64,000 bases of DNA from Ectobius pallidus (GCA_964059195.1 CAXKWD010000005.1:139463686-139527685), one strand, 5' to 3'; counted from the stretch's first letter, positions 1 through 11,172 are shown. Numbers and translations are program-made. The notes: generated by a model from the letters alone, not told the origin.

Positions 1-2270
1 AAAAAGCTGAATTTAAAAAAAAAACCCAATCCTGAAGTTGCTCCCCCCCCCCCTCCAAATCATCAGTTTACTTCGTATGGAACACAGAAGTTTGAATAAC
101 ATTAGGAAGTCACAATACAAATGAAAAGTAAATCTGAACCCTTCATTAACATATATGCATTTGCCTTGCGCATGATGAGAAAAGGCTGTTGAAATGAAGT
201 AAGTCTTATATTTGAGATTAACAGCAAGCACGAAAATACAATTTGACCTTTCACCTGGTTTTTACACTAAATGGAGAATCGTTACTTCTTTCATTTCAAC
301 TTGGAATGATTCATATTGATGTAGATTCAAGTATAAACTGAATGAGTAAACAGAAATATGAACTTTTTAGTTACCGTACTTAGTTTCAACAGTATTGACG
401 ATTCAATTTTGTCTTATTAATTATTATTAATAATAATAATTATTATTATTATTATTATTAATAATTATTATTATTGTTATTATTATTATGCCGTGGACTG
501 CTTTAAGGACCAAGGGCTGTCAGGCAACTCTGCCAGGATTAGTGTAATAAATATTGCAGTTTAAACTTTTCCTAACGTTCTGTACTAATAATTTCACTCA
601 GACGAAGTTGTATGTCCAAATTATGTCTATTTTGTAGCCTATAGGCTTACCGGTAAAATTCACTGTTGTTTATTTGATATTAAAAAGAACGTTCTGACAT
701 CAGTCTGATTTAGTCAACCAAAACAGGTCGAAACACGGAAATGCACAATTGGATTATTTGGCTCCGTTTTTAGAACTTGGTGATGTAATATCATTATTCA
801 TTACATGCTGTGTGGAACATGCCAACATTGACTTTCCATTGTCTTCGCTTTAATTTTAAACAGCTTGGTGCACGGTAGTACGAATTCAATACAGATTCAG
901 TTTTGGGCTTCAGCCGATAGTCTATATGGGTCTGTGTCTGAGTCGAACTCTATTGCACTTTCCATCTCATAAACAACGAAATCCACATACATATTGACCT
1001 ATATAGTGTTCGGATGTTTATGACATGTCATATTTTTGTCCTGACCTTCGTTTTCTCGGCACACACAAATTAAACACGAGTTGCACGCTTCTTTTAATAA
1101 TTGGACTGTTTTTATTTTGCATATAATGTCATATTTTGGTCATTTTTGTGGTCTTCGTCATATTTTGGTCATATTTGCAATTCAACGTCATATTTCAGTT
1201 ATAAATTCGGTAAAGGAGCACAATTATACTATATATTCACTAAATGGTCCAGTTAAATTTGAAATTTATTTCATTAACTTAATGTTTAATGAAAATGGTT
1301 GACATAGCGTTATATATTAATTTACAATAGAAAACATACTTATTTTCTTACTGAAGAAGTAAATTTATACTACAGTACTTGGGCATCCTTAAAGAAAAAT
1401 AAGTTCTTTCTGAACTGGCAAGCCCATCAAATTGCCCCTAGCAAATATGTGCCATTTAAAAAGAAAGAAAAATATATTTACTGCTACAAGACGAACTGCT
1501 ATGGTGTTTACAATAAATCTGAATTAAAATTAAATAAGAACACTTGGTGGAGAATCTCAAATAAAAACGATTGTCTGTTGTCTGAAAGTAACGATTTGTA
1601 CATGGCAAAGCTCCTCCCTACCTCCATAGAAACATGACCTAAAATGCCGAAAAAGACCTAAAATGCCGAAAAAGACCTAAAAATGCCCATAAAATGACCA
1701 ATCTCTTGAAAATGACGAAAAATGCAAAATAAAGCAAAAAATGCAAAAACAAATTGCCCTTATAAAATCATTTATTTTCTGAAACATATTTATATATATT
1801 CGAGCTATCTTTTAACCTTCATATAAAAAGATGCAAAATCATCAAATGCCTTGCCCTACTTATTATATAACATCCCCTCATTGGTAAAAATGAAATGTAT
1901 TAATTTATGTAAAGGTATTGTATAATTAATTTTTACTAGATCGAGAGTATAAGACTATATAGTGATTATTGCAGCAGGAATGGTATAGTATAGTACACGC
2001 CGGTATGCGGGACTTCTCTACTTCAGCTAATTACACACCGGCACTTTTTAAGGAATTTCATATCGGTATGCGTTTAAGTAGTGCACATCATATTGGAGCT
2101 TAACTGTAGTATCCTGCCCGTTTAATTACCGTATTCTTTCGATTTTTCATGTAGGCCTAGTTTATTTTCCTGTCTCATGTTCATGATGTCTTCCATTAGA
2201 AGCTACCCTACATGTTTTTCTGATGGAAGACGCCATGAAAAAGAGTAAGGAAATACTTACATATCTTACT
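1..2270. other. Intergenic, no gene seen
   Basis: AT-rich sequence with stops in all frames. A C-run at 43-54 and TE-like oligomers (GTCATATTTTGGTCAT at 1128-1190, AAAATGCCGAAAAAGACCT at 1640-1690) suggest decayed transposon sequence. Nothing else was recognised. Confidence 0.4.
415..489. repeat. (ATT/AAT)n microsatellite
   Basis: This is a run of ATT units with internal AAT inversions, able to form a hairpin. Confidence 0.85.
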
Positions 2271-2580
2271 GCTCGCCTAGAGTGTCAGACAACTTCTGCA
2301 GCAGGTGTGTACTGCGTGTTTTCTAGTCATTAACTGCAGGGGCTTATTGCCCGCCTAGTACGTTAGGCAACTTCTGTAGCAGATGTGTACTGCGTGTTGA
2401 CTAGTCATCAACTGCAGGGGCTCCTCGCTCGCCTAGCACCTTAGACAATTTCTCCAACAGACGTGTACTGCGTGTTGACTAGTCAGTAACCGCAGGGGCT
2501 TCTTGTCCTTTCGACAATATTTTTGCAACGGGCTTGTATTGCATGTTTTCTAGTTAATGGCTATTTAGCTCATGATTCAG
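2271..2580. repeat. 78-bp minisatellite, about four copies
   Basis: GCCTAG starts units at 2275, 2353 and 2431, exactly 78 bases apart. A degenerate fourth unit follows at about 2509. Conserved parts of each unit are GTGTACTGCGTGTT, CTAGTCA and ACTGCAGGGGCT. Confidence 0.85.
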
Positions 2581-2725
2581 TGACCAATCCTGTGGAAGGA
2601 TATGTTATATTTTAATGATTCACCGCGGCCTATCGTTTACTTTATTCGCTTGTACGTTCAATTGTTTTTTTTATTTGAATTCGTGAGAGCGTACTTAATT
2701 ATCTGTTTAACTTCTTTGATCTAAG

Positions 2726-2800
2726 CCAGTGCTTCCCAATCTGGGGGCGATTAACAGTCTTAGGGGGAGCACAACGGTTTGGAATTAGTAAATTAGATTT
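2726..2800. repeat. Single hAT-like transposon end
   Basis: CAGTGCTTCCCAATCTGGGGGC at 2728 has the CAGTG.TTCCCAA form common in hAT ends. No matching right end was found, so this may be a fragment. Confidence 0.4.
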
Positions 2801-4574
2801 TTTAGGTAGATTTCGAACAAAAATCTACCTATTGGGATCGGAACCATGTCATGATTTTAGAAAAATTCTTTCATATCTTTACGTTTCATGCCTACCTAAG
2901 TACGAAACCACCGCCCGGTTAAAAGTTTATATATGTATATGTTTTTTTTTTATTAATTTATTAACATCATGCCCCATTACACTAGTAATACTACATGATT
3001 GATTGTTACAACAATACACGTTCTAGTACACCTTACTACAATAGTTATTTAAGAATTTAGAAAGATAATATTATATACAATACAGATATTAAAAATTAGA
3101 TAATAATATGTGTACAATCATTTCGTGATTTTTTTACAGCACTATATTTAAATATATATATATATATATATCTTTACATGCTATAGCGGCCTTAATTTTG
3201 AAGATATTTGAACCAAATTTTATTATGTTATTTCTAGGCCCAATAGTTCAGACAAGTTCGTTAATGAGCAAAATTGGCCCAAGGGGAGGGTCGGGGGAGG
3301 GGGTTGAAATTTTGAAAACTTTACATCTCAGCCCCTATGAAGTATAGAGGGAAACTTTGTTTGAATAAATTAGAGTACTCCCTATGGAGTTCAGTGACAT
3401 CGCCGATTCGGGGGTTTTGGGGGTACGTGTGGGGGTGGGGGATAGAAATTCGAAATTTTTGAAACCACGTCTTGTGGAGTATCGATGAAAAGCTCTTGAT
3501 GAGTACTCTACAAATCAATAACTAGATTCTCGATAGTTCTCATATAAGGCGAGATTTGAATGTTTGAAAAACAATAACACTTAAAAATTTATCTCAGCCT
3601 GAAGGCCTGCCGAAAGAAATTTGATAGGACCGACTATGGATAATATTACCAACGTAGAGTTTAAAATATAAAAAAATAATAGTTACACACCTTTAGAACA
3701 ATAATGCATGGCAAAATAAAAAATAAATAATAAAATATAATATAAATTTGAAACATAATAAACAACTTTCTTTTTATCAAAAAGATTTCAGATTCATTTA
3801 TATTTCATATGGTGCATTGTACACTTTGATATTGCTGTGATAAAATAATTCTTAGTAAAAAGGAGTTTAATATGAAAGTTATGGCTCAATGAAAGAAGAG
3901 TGTTGTCCTCAAAGAACATGGGACTACAAGGTGAGTATTATTGTCTTGTGATATAGAAACATTATTTCTTGCTTGTATTTATGAAACTAAAACTATACTA
4001 AACTCCGTGGCGCTACATCATTCAAGGGAACTGCGTCATCTACCAAAGGCAGAGGGCAGGATTGGGGCATGTGGTCAGCATGCCAACACCCACGGCCATT
4101 AATGATGATTTCCTTGACCGGAGCCGCTACTCCTCCATCAAGTAGCTGAAACATAATTACAGAATACTCTCTTTTTATAAAAAAAAAATATTTCAGTTCT
4201 TCTTATATCAATTTCTTCCGAAGGTTAAGCCCTTCTTACGGCCGACTTAATCAAACAAAAAAACTACTGGTTATGTAAAACGAAGTTGTTTTAAACATAG
4301 TAAGCTTATGAGTTTTAATAAAACCATAAGTATAGACCAGTAGTTTCTTGATTAATTCCACCGTTAGCATATTTAGGCCCCGTTACAGTGCTCTTTCCTC
4401 TTTTTGCAGTTATCATTGCGGGTTTGTCATGCCAAGGCTAAAGAAGAAGAGTGCTGCGCAGCAACAATAAATTAAACCAAAAGCACTTCGAAATCTACCT
4501 CAGCCTGTAGGCCTGCCTAAAGGGATTTTTTTTTATCTTGTAATGGTTATCGTGCTCATCGCCACACACCGCGT
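2801..4574. other. Intergenic, no gene seen
   Basis: AT-rich with scattered G-rich patches (3285-3305, 3409-3442). No gene or bounded element was recognised. GAATTC-poor T-rich tracts at 2940-2952 may be LINE tails. Confidence 0.4.
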
Positions 4575-4682
4575 TGGGGGTAGGGGTGGACATAGAGACT
4601 CAAACCTACAGCCTCCTTCACCGCGGCTCCAAGGCAGCACCCCTTATCTATCGCGGCTAAGGAAACCGGCCGTGATATCGTA
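4575..4682 (-). repeat. tRNA-derived SINE, family E copy 2 (head only)
   Basis: The reverse complement reads TTCCTTAGCCGCGATAG..GCTGCCTTGGAGCCGCGGTGAAGGAGGCTGT.., then GGTTTGAGTC. It matches the head at 22420 apart from a short insertion. The body is not recognisable. Confidence 0.6.
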
Positions 4683-4690
4683 GATAGGTT

Positions 4691-4716
4691 AAGTCAGGTT
4701 AGGTTAGGTTAGGTTA
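4691..4716 (+). repeat. Short TTAGG telomere-like run
   Basis: AGGTTAGGTTAGGTTA gives about four TTAGG units, the ancestral insect telomere repeat. The run is short and interstitial. Confidence 0.5.
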
Positions 4717-4746
4717 ATTTAATTCAAAGTCTCATTCAATTCCAGG

Positions 4747-5046
4747 CATAGGCGTAACGAGGGGGGTTTTGGGGGGTTTGATTAAATAAAGGAAAATTGT
4801 ATAATTTTTTAAGTCTGCCCATAAATTACTTAATACAAGTATAAAGCGTGGGAAGCTTAAAACTCGTTATTGTGCGTCTTAATTTTTAAAATTTTCCGGG
4901 GGAGGACCCCCAGAAGCTTAAAACTCGTTATTGTGCATCTTAAATTTTAAAATTTTCCGGGGAGGACCCCCGGACCCTTCTCTACCTGGGGGTATGGCGC
5001 GGATGTTATAACCCCCCCCCATATGGTCGGCCTGGGTACGCCTATG
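4747..5046. mobile_element. hAT-like MITE with 8-bp duplication
   Basis: The ends CATAGGCGTAACGAGG and GGGTACGCCTATG are inverted. A perfect 8-base duplication ATTCCAGG flanks at 4739-4746 and 5047-5054. The 300-bp interior is non-coding and includes a 61-base tandem duplication (4852-4973) ending in a GGGGGAGGACCCCC hairpin. Confidence 0.82.
4852..4973. repeat. 61-bp tandem duplication
   Basis: GAAGCTTAAAACTCGTTATT occurs at 4852 and again at 4913 with nearly identical continuation through the GGAGGACCCCC hairpin. It lies wholly inside the 4747-5046 element. Confidence 0.75.
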
Positions 5047-5054
5047 ATTCCAGG

Positions 5055-6029
5055 CAGATACTTTATGAATGGTTTCTAAACAATACAATTATAATATTAA
5101 TGTACACAGTATGTATCTATAATAATAAAAGGAAGTGTTTGTCTTTCTGTCTATCTAGCAGTTACTGTGAACTCCAATGCATTCAATACGATAATGTAAT
5201 TCCAACTTTGTCTCTATGTCCACCCCTACCCCAAGTTCACGAAGGGCAGGGCCGCCACATGGGGGGTGACTGCCGGACCCAAGGGACCCGGGCCCAGGCC
5301 CCAAAGGGGCCCGGATCGGTTCTGGTGATGTGATATAAGTTTATGGAAATTTCGGGTTGAAAACTGAAAAAAAAGGTATTTTTTATTGTGTTTGTAACCT
5401 CTTTTAGCAAAGACGCCTACTTTTATTTACATTTTAAACTATTGGTATAATATAATACTTTTAGAATTTTGTGTTCTACGTATTCGTGCCCAGTTTTTAT
5501 AATTATGGTTGTATTTTGTCCTCATATATCGCGTCATTTTTTTCCAAATCTTCTTGAGTTTCTGAGATACACATTTGGAGTTTAAAAGAGTTGTAACACA
5601 TACATTCCTCTTCAAAACAAAACTTGGTTAATTCGAATCGGATAGTTAGTCTCTGCGATATGATCCCACGTCGAATCCGGAAAATCGAAAACTGTACATT
5701 CACTTTGCTTGTGCGCAGATGCGACGTCCGGCCTTCACGAAAACCGGAGTGATCATGGAACAAACATTCATCCTATCTCTTTAAAATGAAGCCTAGAGAC
5801 CTGCGATATGTGTATTTGTAGCTGAATTATTGAAGTTTGAAATCACGTATACAAATGCTAGTTTTAATAATAACTTTCACTGCCAAGGCTAGAAAAACCT
5901 CTATTGTTAATTTTTATAAGATAATTTTAACTATAGTTCTGTTAGGTACCGGTATTATTTTCGCAACTTTTCATTAATTGAACATTTCCATTTCGGCATG
6001 GCCAGGATATTAATTTAAACCTTATTTCT
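5055..6029. other. Intergenic with a GC-rich hairpin
   Basis: GGGCCCAGGCCCCAAAGGGG at 5290-5309 forms a tight hairpin in a short GC-rich island (5248-5325). It may be one end of a transposon (AGGGCCGCCACATGGGGGG). The rest shows no features. Confidence 0.35.
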
Positions 6030-6575
6030 ACGCCTCCAGGAATTTCATTAAGGGGGTGGCAAACTCTAAATTATTCCAGACACAATTATGCTTATTTATT
6101 AGGCTAAATCATACAGTAATCTATAATAATATTCATTTACTGTCGTGAAAAATTAGTCGTTTTTGGAGAATAATTTATATAAATGTACTGTAACCAATTC
6201 GTAATTAAAGTTAATGCACGTTCAAGTGATACGAATGATATTTTATTATGATCGACTGAAAATCAATTTCGGACCTCAATTTCAAATGATTAGGCTAAAT
6301 ACATTTATATTCACATAATTTTTCGTCCTCCAGCTGAATTCGACGAGGCTGCAAAATTTTTAAATTAACAGAGCAACGGTCTTGATGACAAATTATTACA
6401 AATACACAGAGGCAGTTGTAATTATAATAAGTTAATACTTGCTGAAGTCATAAAATATTTTTAATTTTTATTCTCCATGCAACAGGTTGGCAGACAAGAA
6501 TAACCAAAAAATAAATGATTTCATAAGGCGTTCCAGAGGGCGACAGTAATTGTTCCCCCATGCCGACGACCTTGG
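6030..6575 (-). mobile_element. hAT-like element, family B, copy 3 (reversed)
   Basis: The reverse complement follows the same order of landmarks: GGAACGCCTTATGAAATCA, the CTCGTCGAATTCAGCTGG block, the TCCGAAATTGATTTTCAGTC block, then an end related to GAAATTCCTGGAGGCG. It is the most diverged of the three copies. Confidence 0.6.
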
Positions 6576-7007
6576 TTTAAACTAGCCTAGTGTGAAAATG
6601 CATATCCCTAACCAGTAAGTTTGTATCTAAGTGTAATTAATTTTTGTTTTTGTTCATTGCGTATACTTGACGAAGCTGTGTAAACTTTTTTTTATATTTG
6701 GCTCTTAAATCTACAAAATCTAGAACGTAGCCTTCTTCGTTATCTTCGTTGCGGAAAATGATGAAATTAAATACAGTACTTAAAAAACATTTTCCTCCAT
6801 TTCGCTTCTAGAAATTAAAAACCGGGAGAATTAACTAAATTTGAAGCTTTTTGTGTGAAAACCAGGATTGTCCCGGCTAAACCAGGACTTCTGGAAGCCT
6901 AAGCTTAATTCGATATTGTATTAAATTACCATTTCTTCCGATAAGATGCAATATGAAAGTAAAGTACATTGTAATGGGTAAAAGACCTAATAAGAGCCGT
7001 GTATTTT

Positions 7008-7008
<1 letters not shown>

Positions 7009-7081
<73 letters not shown>

Positions 7082-7118
7082 CATCATTATCATCATCATT
7101 ATCATCTATTATTATTAC
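7009..7118. repeat. Compound (TTC)n-(ATT)n-(ATC)n microsatellite
   Basis: TTC units give way to ATT units at about 7048 and then to mixed ATC/ATT units after 7080. Its open frame is a repeat artefact, not a gene. Confidence 0.9.
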
Positions 7119-7576
7119 TGTTCTAGTGGCATGATCTGGGGCTATTTACAGCTATCAGCTTATAACGAAGCGATATTTTGTTACCGTGATCCAGAAAAAG
7201 CGATAGGTCTGAAAGGGAATTTTGTTGACGCAAAAGATACATTTCGGTTAACCTGAAGAAAAAATGTATCCCCTAAATTTGGCGACACTGGCTCAGCTGG
7301 ATTTGTTTTTGTTTTGTTTTTCTCGAAGGAATGGAGGAAATATGTTATTACATAACTATTAGTATATGATTTCATTGTTCTTTCCTGACAGCCCAATTGG
7401 TGTTCCTACATTGTTTTTATTTATCGTAACGGTATATCAATTTATAAAGTTGTTGCATGTATCTGTGTCCTGTAAATAGAGCTGAGAAAATTGATTAGGA
7501 AAGTTTTGAGGTTATGTCCCAAAGGTTTTGAGGTTATGTCCGGTACTTTAAACAAGATTAAAAATAAGTGATTAAA

Positions 7577-7680
7577 GTGCCAGAATAGTACTTTCTCAGA
7601 TTGCTTGGTAAACGGGGAAAATATCTGTCCGTCCATGTGTCTGTACGCGCGAAAACTCGAATGCGCTTTATTATAATATT
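7577..7680 (+). repeat. Dispersed repeat family G, 5' fragment
   Basis: AAGTGCCAGAATAGTACTTTCTC, then CTGTCCGTCCATGTGTCTGTACGCGCGAAAACTC, corresponds to the first 100 bases of the family. It is cut off by the SINE hairpin starting at 7681. Confidence 0.6.
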
Positions 7681-8262
7681 TTGGGAAAATGGTATATTGC
7701 GACTCACCCTACTCTCAATCCCTCCCCTAGCGGCGGCATTTGAACTACTAGCAGCGACGGTAGCGCCATCTCTTAATGAATGATGAAACAGAAAAAATAA
7801 TTTGTTTCTTCTTTATTCTCTTCTTCTCTTCCTTTCCCGTCTCCTTCCTCTCACCCTACCTATCTATTTGAGACCTATTCCTAATAGTAAATTTTGGATC
7901 GTCTGCATATAACTCATATATGCGAAAGCTTCCTTCAATGCTCAACGTTCACTCGTGGCGTAATGGCTAAGACCCCTAACTATAATGCCAGGGGTCCCGA
8001 GTTCAAGTCCAGGTTGAACCAAAATTTACTAGTAGGAATAGGTCTCAAATAGGTAGGCAGGATGAAGAGGAGGTGAGAGGAAGGAGACGGGAAAGGAAGA
8101 GAAGAAGAGAATAAAGAAAAAATAAATTATTTTTTCTGTTTCATCAGTTGCGTAAAAGATGGCGCAACCGTCACTGATAGTAGTTCAAATGCCGCCGCTA
8201 GGGGAGGGATTGAGAGTAGGAGTGGGGGACTTGGGTGTGTCGTAATGTGCCATTTTCTCAAA
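7681..8262. repeat. Head-to-head SINE pair forming a long hairpin
   Basis: Arms at 7681-7897 and 8019-8262 are imperfect reverse complements of each other. They share TAGCGGCGGCATTTGAACTA, a polypyrimidine/polypurine stretch and GAGACCTATTCCTA, around a 121-base loop. The loop carries a tRNA-like pol III promoter for the right copy: A-box-like TGGCGTAATGG at 7956-7966 and B-box-like GAGTTCAAGTCC at 7999-8010. The left copy is reversed and lacks its tRNA-like head. The pair lies about 1.2 kb upstream of the COA1 coding exon. Confidence 0.75.
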
Positions 8263-8719
8263 CTGTCTACTATCTGCCAATTTAAAATATCGGGGATAGT
8301 AAAGCACTCTACTTTTCATAATATTTTCATTTTAAAAGTACAGAAAACAGACAAATTTGATGTTATATTATCCTTTAAAACCTATAGATTCCATTAATAA
8401 GCACCTTATATTTGTATGAAGGTTCTAATTATAAATAAAATCATGAAGAAGTAAACACAAAATTAACCTAAAGAGGCACTGAGAACTGCTGTCAAAACAC
8501 GAATCTCTGTGCACTGGCCGATGTTCTATTGTCACGCAATTGGTCACATAGTGATCATCCAATACTGGAAACCTAACTGTAAAAACCTGATCTCAGTGGC
8601 TCAGTCGCTATCGAGGCCGAGGTATCTACTGTATACAAAACTTCATGTCTGTCCCGGGTACTAGACTTCATATCTGTCCCTGATTTCCCTTCTGTTTTTC
8701 TGCCCCTGGACCCCCTTCC

Positions 8720-9085
8720 CAGGGCCATAGCTAGGCGGTGGCGAGGTGGGCCCCTGCCAAGGGCGCAGGTATAAAGAGGGCGCAAAATTAACCATGAAAA
8801 ATACCACCTTTTTAAGCAATTTATCAAGCAATAAAAATTCTAGATTTTATGAATCAATTATTTTTTAAGTAGTTCAATCTTCTGAAAATAAGGTTTTAGT
8901 ACCATGAAAGTCCATCACTTAGTTCATTTTCAAATTGAGGTTTAGGTTTTCTTTGATAATAACAGTGTTTTTAATAAACAATTCTACAGAAATTAAAAAA
9001 AAAAAATTGTTCAGTCCCCCCAGTATTGGAAAGCGCAGATTTGTCAGACTCGCCAAGGGCGCAGAAAGACCTTGCTACAGCCCTG
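8720..9085. mobile_element. hAT-like MITE, family A, copy 1
   Basis: The terminal inverted repeats are CAGGGCCATAGCTAGG and, at the far end, CCTTGCTACAGCCCTG. A perfect 8-base target duplication, CCCCTTCC, flanks it at 8712-8719 and 9086-9093. An 8-base duplication with CAGGG ends is characteristic of the hAT superfamily. The element is 366 bp with no coding capacity. It is an internally shortened relative of the element at 51499-52259, in the opposite orientation. Confidence 0.88.
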
Positions 9086-9178
9086 CCCCTTCCTGCTTTC
9101 CACCAGAACCCCTTCACTGAGAACTCCGAGAATGGTAACTTCTTATTAGCCCCAGATCCCTTTCTTGTTTTTTTTCTA

Positions 9179-9196
9179 GGGGGGGGGGGGGGGGGA
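9179..9196. repeat. G18 homopolymer
   Basis: This uninterrupted run of 18 G lies about 300 bases upstream of the COA1 coding exon. Its length may be an assembly uncertainty. Confidence 0.85.
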
Positions 9197-9465
9197 GTCT
9201 AACCATATAACTAGATGGAGAGCATACATATATAGAAATATTGGTAGCACTGGATAAGCCTTTGAGAGAATGGCCTAAAGAGGTGCAAGATCATCAGTCA
9301 GCCAATCTGACATGTGAATTTTTAAAAAGAAAGAAAAAGTTGTGATTCCTCTGTAGAGGTTTAGATGATTACAATTAATATTATTCATTTCAGTATTCTT
9401 AACTTTCAGTAGAATTAATTCAGAACGTTTGTCTTCCATCTGTTATCTGAGAATATAAATCTTAA

Positions 9466-9489
9466 TATTTTTTTTTAATTTTAGGCAAG
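9466..9489 (+). promoter_or_regulatory. 3' splice site and 5' UTR start of COA1
   Basis: A T-rich tract ends in TTTTAG at 9479-9484, followed by GCAAG and the ATG at 9490. This is a standard polypyrimidine tract plus AG acceptor. It indicates that transcription starts in an upstream exon that I could not locate. The presence of an intron argues against COA1 here being a processed retrocopy. Confidence 0.7.
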
Positions 9490-9906
9490 ATGGTTTCCAA
9501 CCGAACACTTGCTAAGATCGCCGCTTATGGAGGGATTGTTGTTGCAAGTACCGGGTTTTTCCTCCACTGGAAATTGCAAGATAGGTTAAAAAGTACAGAA
9601 TTTCATAAAGAAGCCATGAAGATACTGAGAAACCATAAGCCATCTGTGTCACTCTTAGGAGAACCAATTAAGGTTGGAAATGTTGATATTGGAAACAGCA
9701 GTGCTAACTTCTGTGATGGAAAACGTGCACAGTTTGAAGTTCCTGTAAAAGGTCCAAAAGAGAAGGGCACTCTTTATTTCTGGGCTAATAGAGAAGATGT
9801 ACAAGAAAAGTGGAACGTTTACAGACTAGAACTTGAATTAAAGAAGGATCAGACTAAGAGATTACTTATTAAGAATGAACCTCAAAATGTAGGTACTAGA
9901 GAATGA
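9490..9906 (+). CDS. COA1: COA1-family cytochrome c oxidase assembly factor
   Basis: This encodes a 138-residue protein that I assign to the COA1/TIM21-like family. COA1 is a small mitochondrial inner-membrane protein acting early in assembly of respiratory complexes, classically cytochrome c oxidase. Visible in the sequence: a short basic N-terminus, one hydrophobic segment at about residues 9-27, then a soluble domain. That domain has the family pattern: LGEPI at 56-60, a G-N-V-D-I stretch at 62-67, VPVKGPKEKGTLYF at 84-97 (the strand-turn-strand typical of COA1), then W108 and an L-E-L-E-L strand at 113-117. The length fits the family (human COA1 is about 146 residues). The ATG lies 6 bases after a good 3' splice site, so the whole coding region is in one exon and a non-coding 5' exon is expected upstream. 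There are no frameshifts. TIM21 is a less likely alternative because the protein is short. Confidence 0.85.
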   Translation: MVSNRTLAKIAAYGGIVVASTGFFLHWKLQDRLKSTEFHKEAMKILRNHKPSVSLLGEPIKVGNVDIGNSSANFCDGKRAQFEVPVKGPKEKGTLYFWANREDVQEKWNVYRLELELKKDQTKRLLIKNEPQNVGTRE

Positions 9907-9919
9907 AGCATTGTAACAT

Positions 9920-9925
9920 AATAAA
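9920..9925 (+). terminator. Poly(A) signal AATAAA of COA1
   Basis: A canonical AATAAA begins 14 bases after the COA1 stop codon. If used, the 3' UTR would be only about 30-40 bases long. Longer alternatives downstream cannot be excluded. Confidence 0.5.
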
Positions 9926-10308
9926 CTTAATTTTTATTGACTCTGAGTAAGCATAATGTAAGTCTTTACATGCTCTAATTTTGATTTCATTGTAATTAGC
10001 ATATTTTTATAATTGGATTTTATAGAAACAGATTATAATAGATTATTTTCTCCATTTTTTTTATATATGGAAGCTGTTTTATTGTAGAGTATGTTCTTAT
10101 AACTAAAGTTCCCCTAAACTAGGATGAACAGATTTAGAATTTAAAAAAAGGGACACTTCAAAGCAATTTCACGGTATAAAGTAACAATTCTACTTTTTTA
10201 GTGTATGGAAATAGTTCTAGCACTCCAAAAGCACCAACATATTTTAGATTTAACAGATAATTACTGAACACAAAATAAAACACATGTTAGAATAAATAAA
10301 TAAATGCA

Positions 10309-10640
10309 GTGTTATAATAATAATAATAATAATCTTTATTTAATCTGGCAGAGTTAAGGCCTTAGGGCCTTCTCTTACACTCAACCAGAGACAGAAAAGA
10401 AGAAACAAACAAATACACTAACATAGTTCTATAAGTAATTCTAATACACTAGATGCATACATATACAGTAGTGAATTGAGTCTATGTTACATGAAATAAA
10501 ACTATTTTAGTAAAGTGTGTTAAACTAGAGTGAGAGAAAAAAAAAGTAACTTATCTTATATCTACAATATACAAGAAACAATAAAACGCAAATGATTTAT
10601 ACCTAAACAAACAGATTATCGTTTTTTGGAGAGATATTCG
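10309..10640 (-). repeat. LINE-like 3' end with AAT tail
   Basis: (AAT)n at 10314-10333 is followed by CTTTATTTAATCTGGCAGAG, TTAAGGCCTTAGGGCC and TTCTCTTACACTCAACCAG. This block resembles a dispersed 3' end I associate with insect LINEs, in reverse orientation. No coding sequence is seen. Confidence 0.4.
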
Positions 10641-10850
10641 TTTAGCCTAGTTTTAAATGTTGACAGTGTACAGCGTTATATTTTCCTTCAGAGTATAATA
10701 CGATTCCTTTCAAAAGATCATTGTATTGAAGTAGAATTTCATAGAAATCATAGCAATGTATTGGACTAGATCCCATCTTCCACAATGCTTGATGCTAAAT
10801 ATGCTTTTACAAATAGTACTGTACACAGTAATTTGTCTTCCACAAACTAC

Positions 10851-11172
10851 AGTTGAGTCCTGCTAATCCGGACTAGAAGGGACCGGACCTTGTGTGAACC
10901 ACCGAAAGTCTGAAGTAAACAGAATTTGCCTTGAAATACAGATACTATACTGTAATACTAATTTTAGATGGGTAAAACTATAAAAATAGTTTTATTTTAT
11001 AAATATAACTTTTCGTGCAACTTAATTTAAATAGTTTTAATACTATTGTATATGTACACCTAAATCTTTAACCTACGAAGTGACGTAGGATTAACAAAAC
11101 AAAATATCTTTGTGATTAAAATCCCCATCCAGATTAACCAGATGTCTGGATGAGCAGGGTCTGATTAACAGG
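10851..11172. mobile_element. pogo/Tigger-like MITE, copy 1
   Basis: The left end CAGTTGAGTCCTGCTAATCC and the ATCCAGATTAACCAG-like right part resemble pogo-type ends. Read in reverse it shares AATCCTAC..CGTAGGTTAAA and ATATACAATAGTA with the element at 39955. No coding sequence. Confidence 0.6.

Noticed and set aside
2271..2580. CRISPR-like array
   Set aside because: The repeats are contiguous 78-bp units without unique spacers, in a eukaryotic context; this is a minisatellite.
6999..7256. Leu/Ile-rich open frame
   Set aside because: It is a translation of the TTC/ATT microsatellite.
7951..8018. Functional tRNA gene
   Set aside because: A- and B-box-like motifs are present, but a cloverleaf with proper stems cannot be drawn and the sequence continues into a repeated SINE body.
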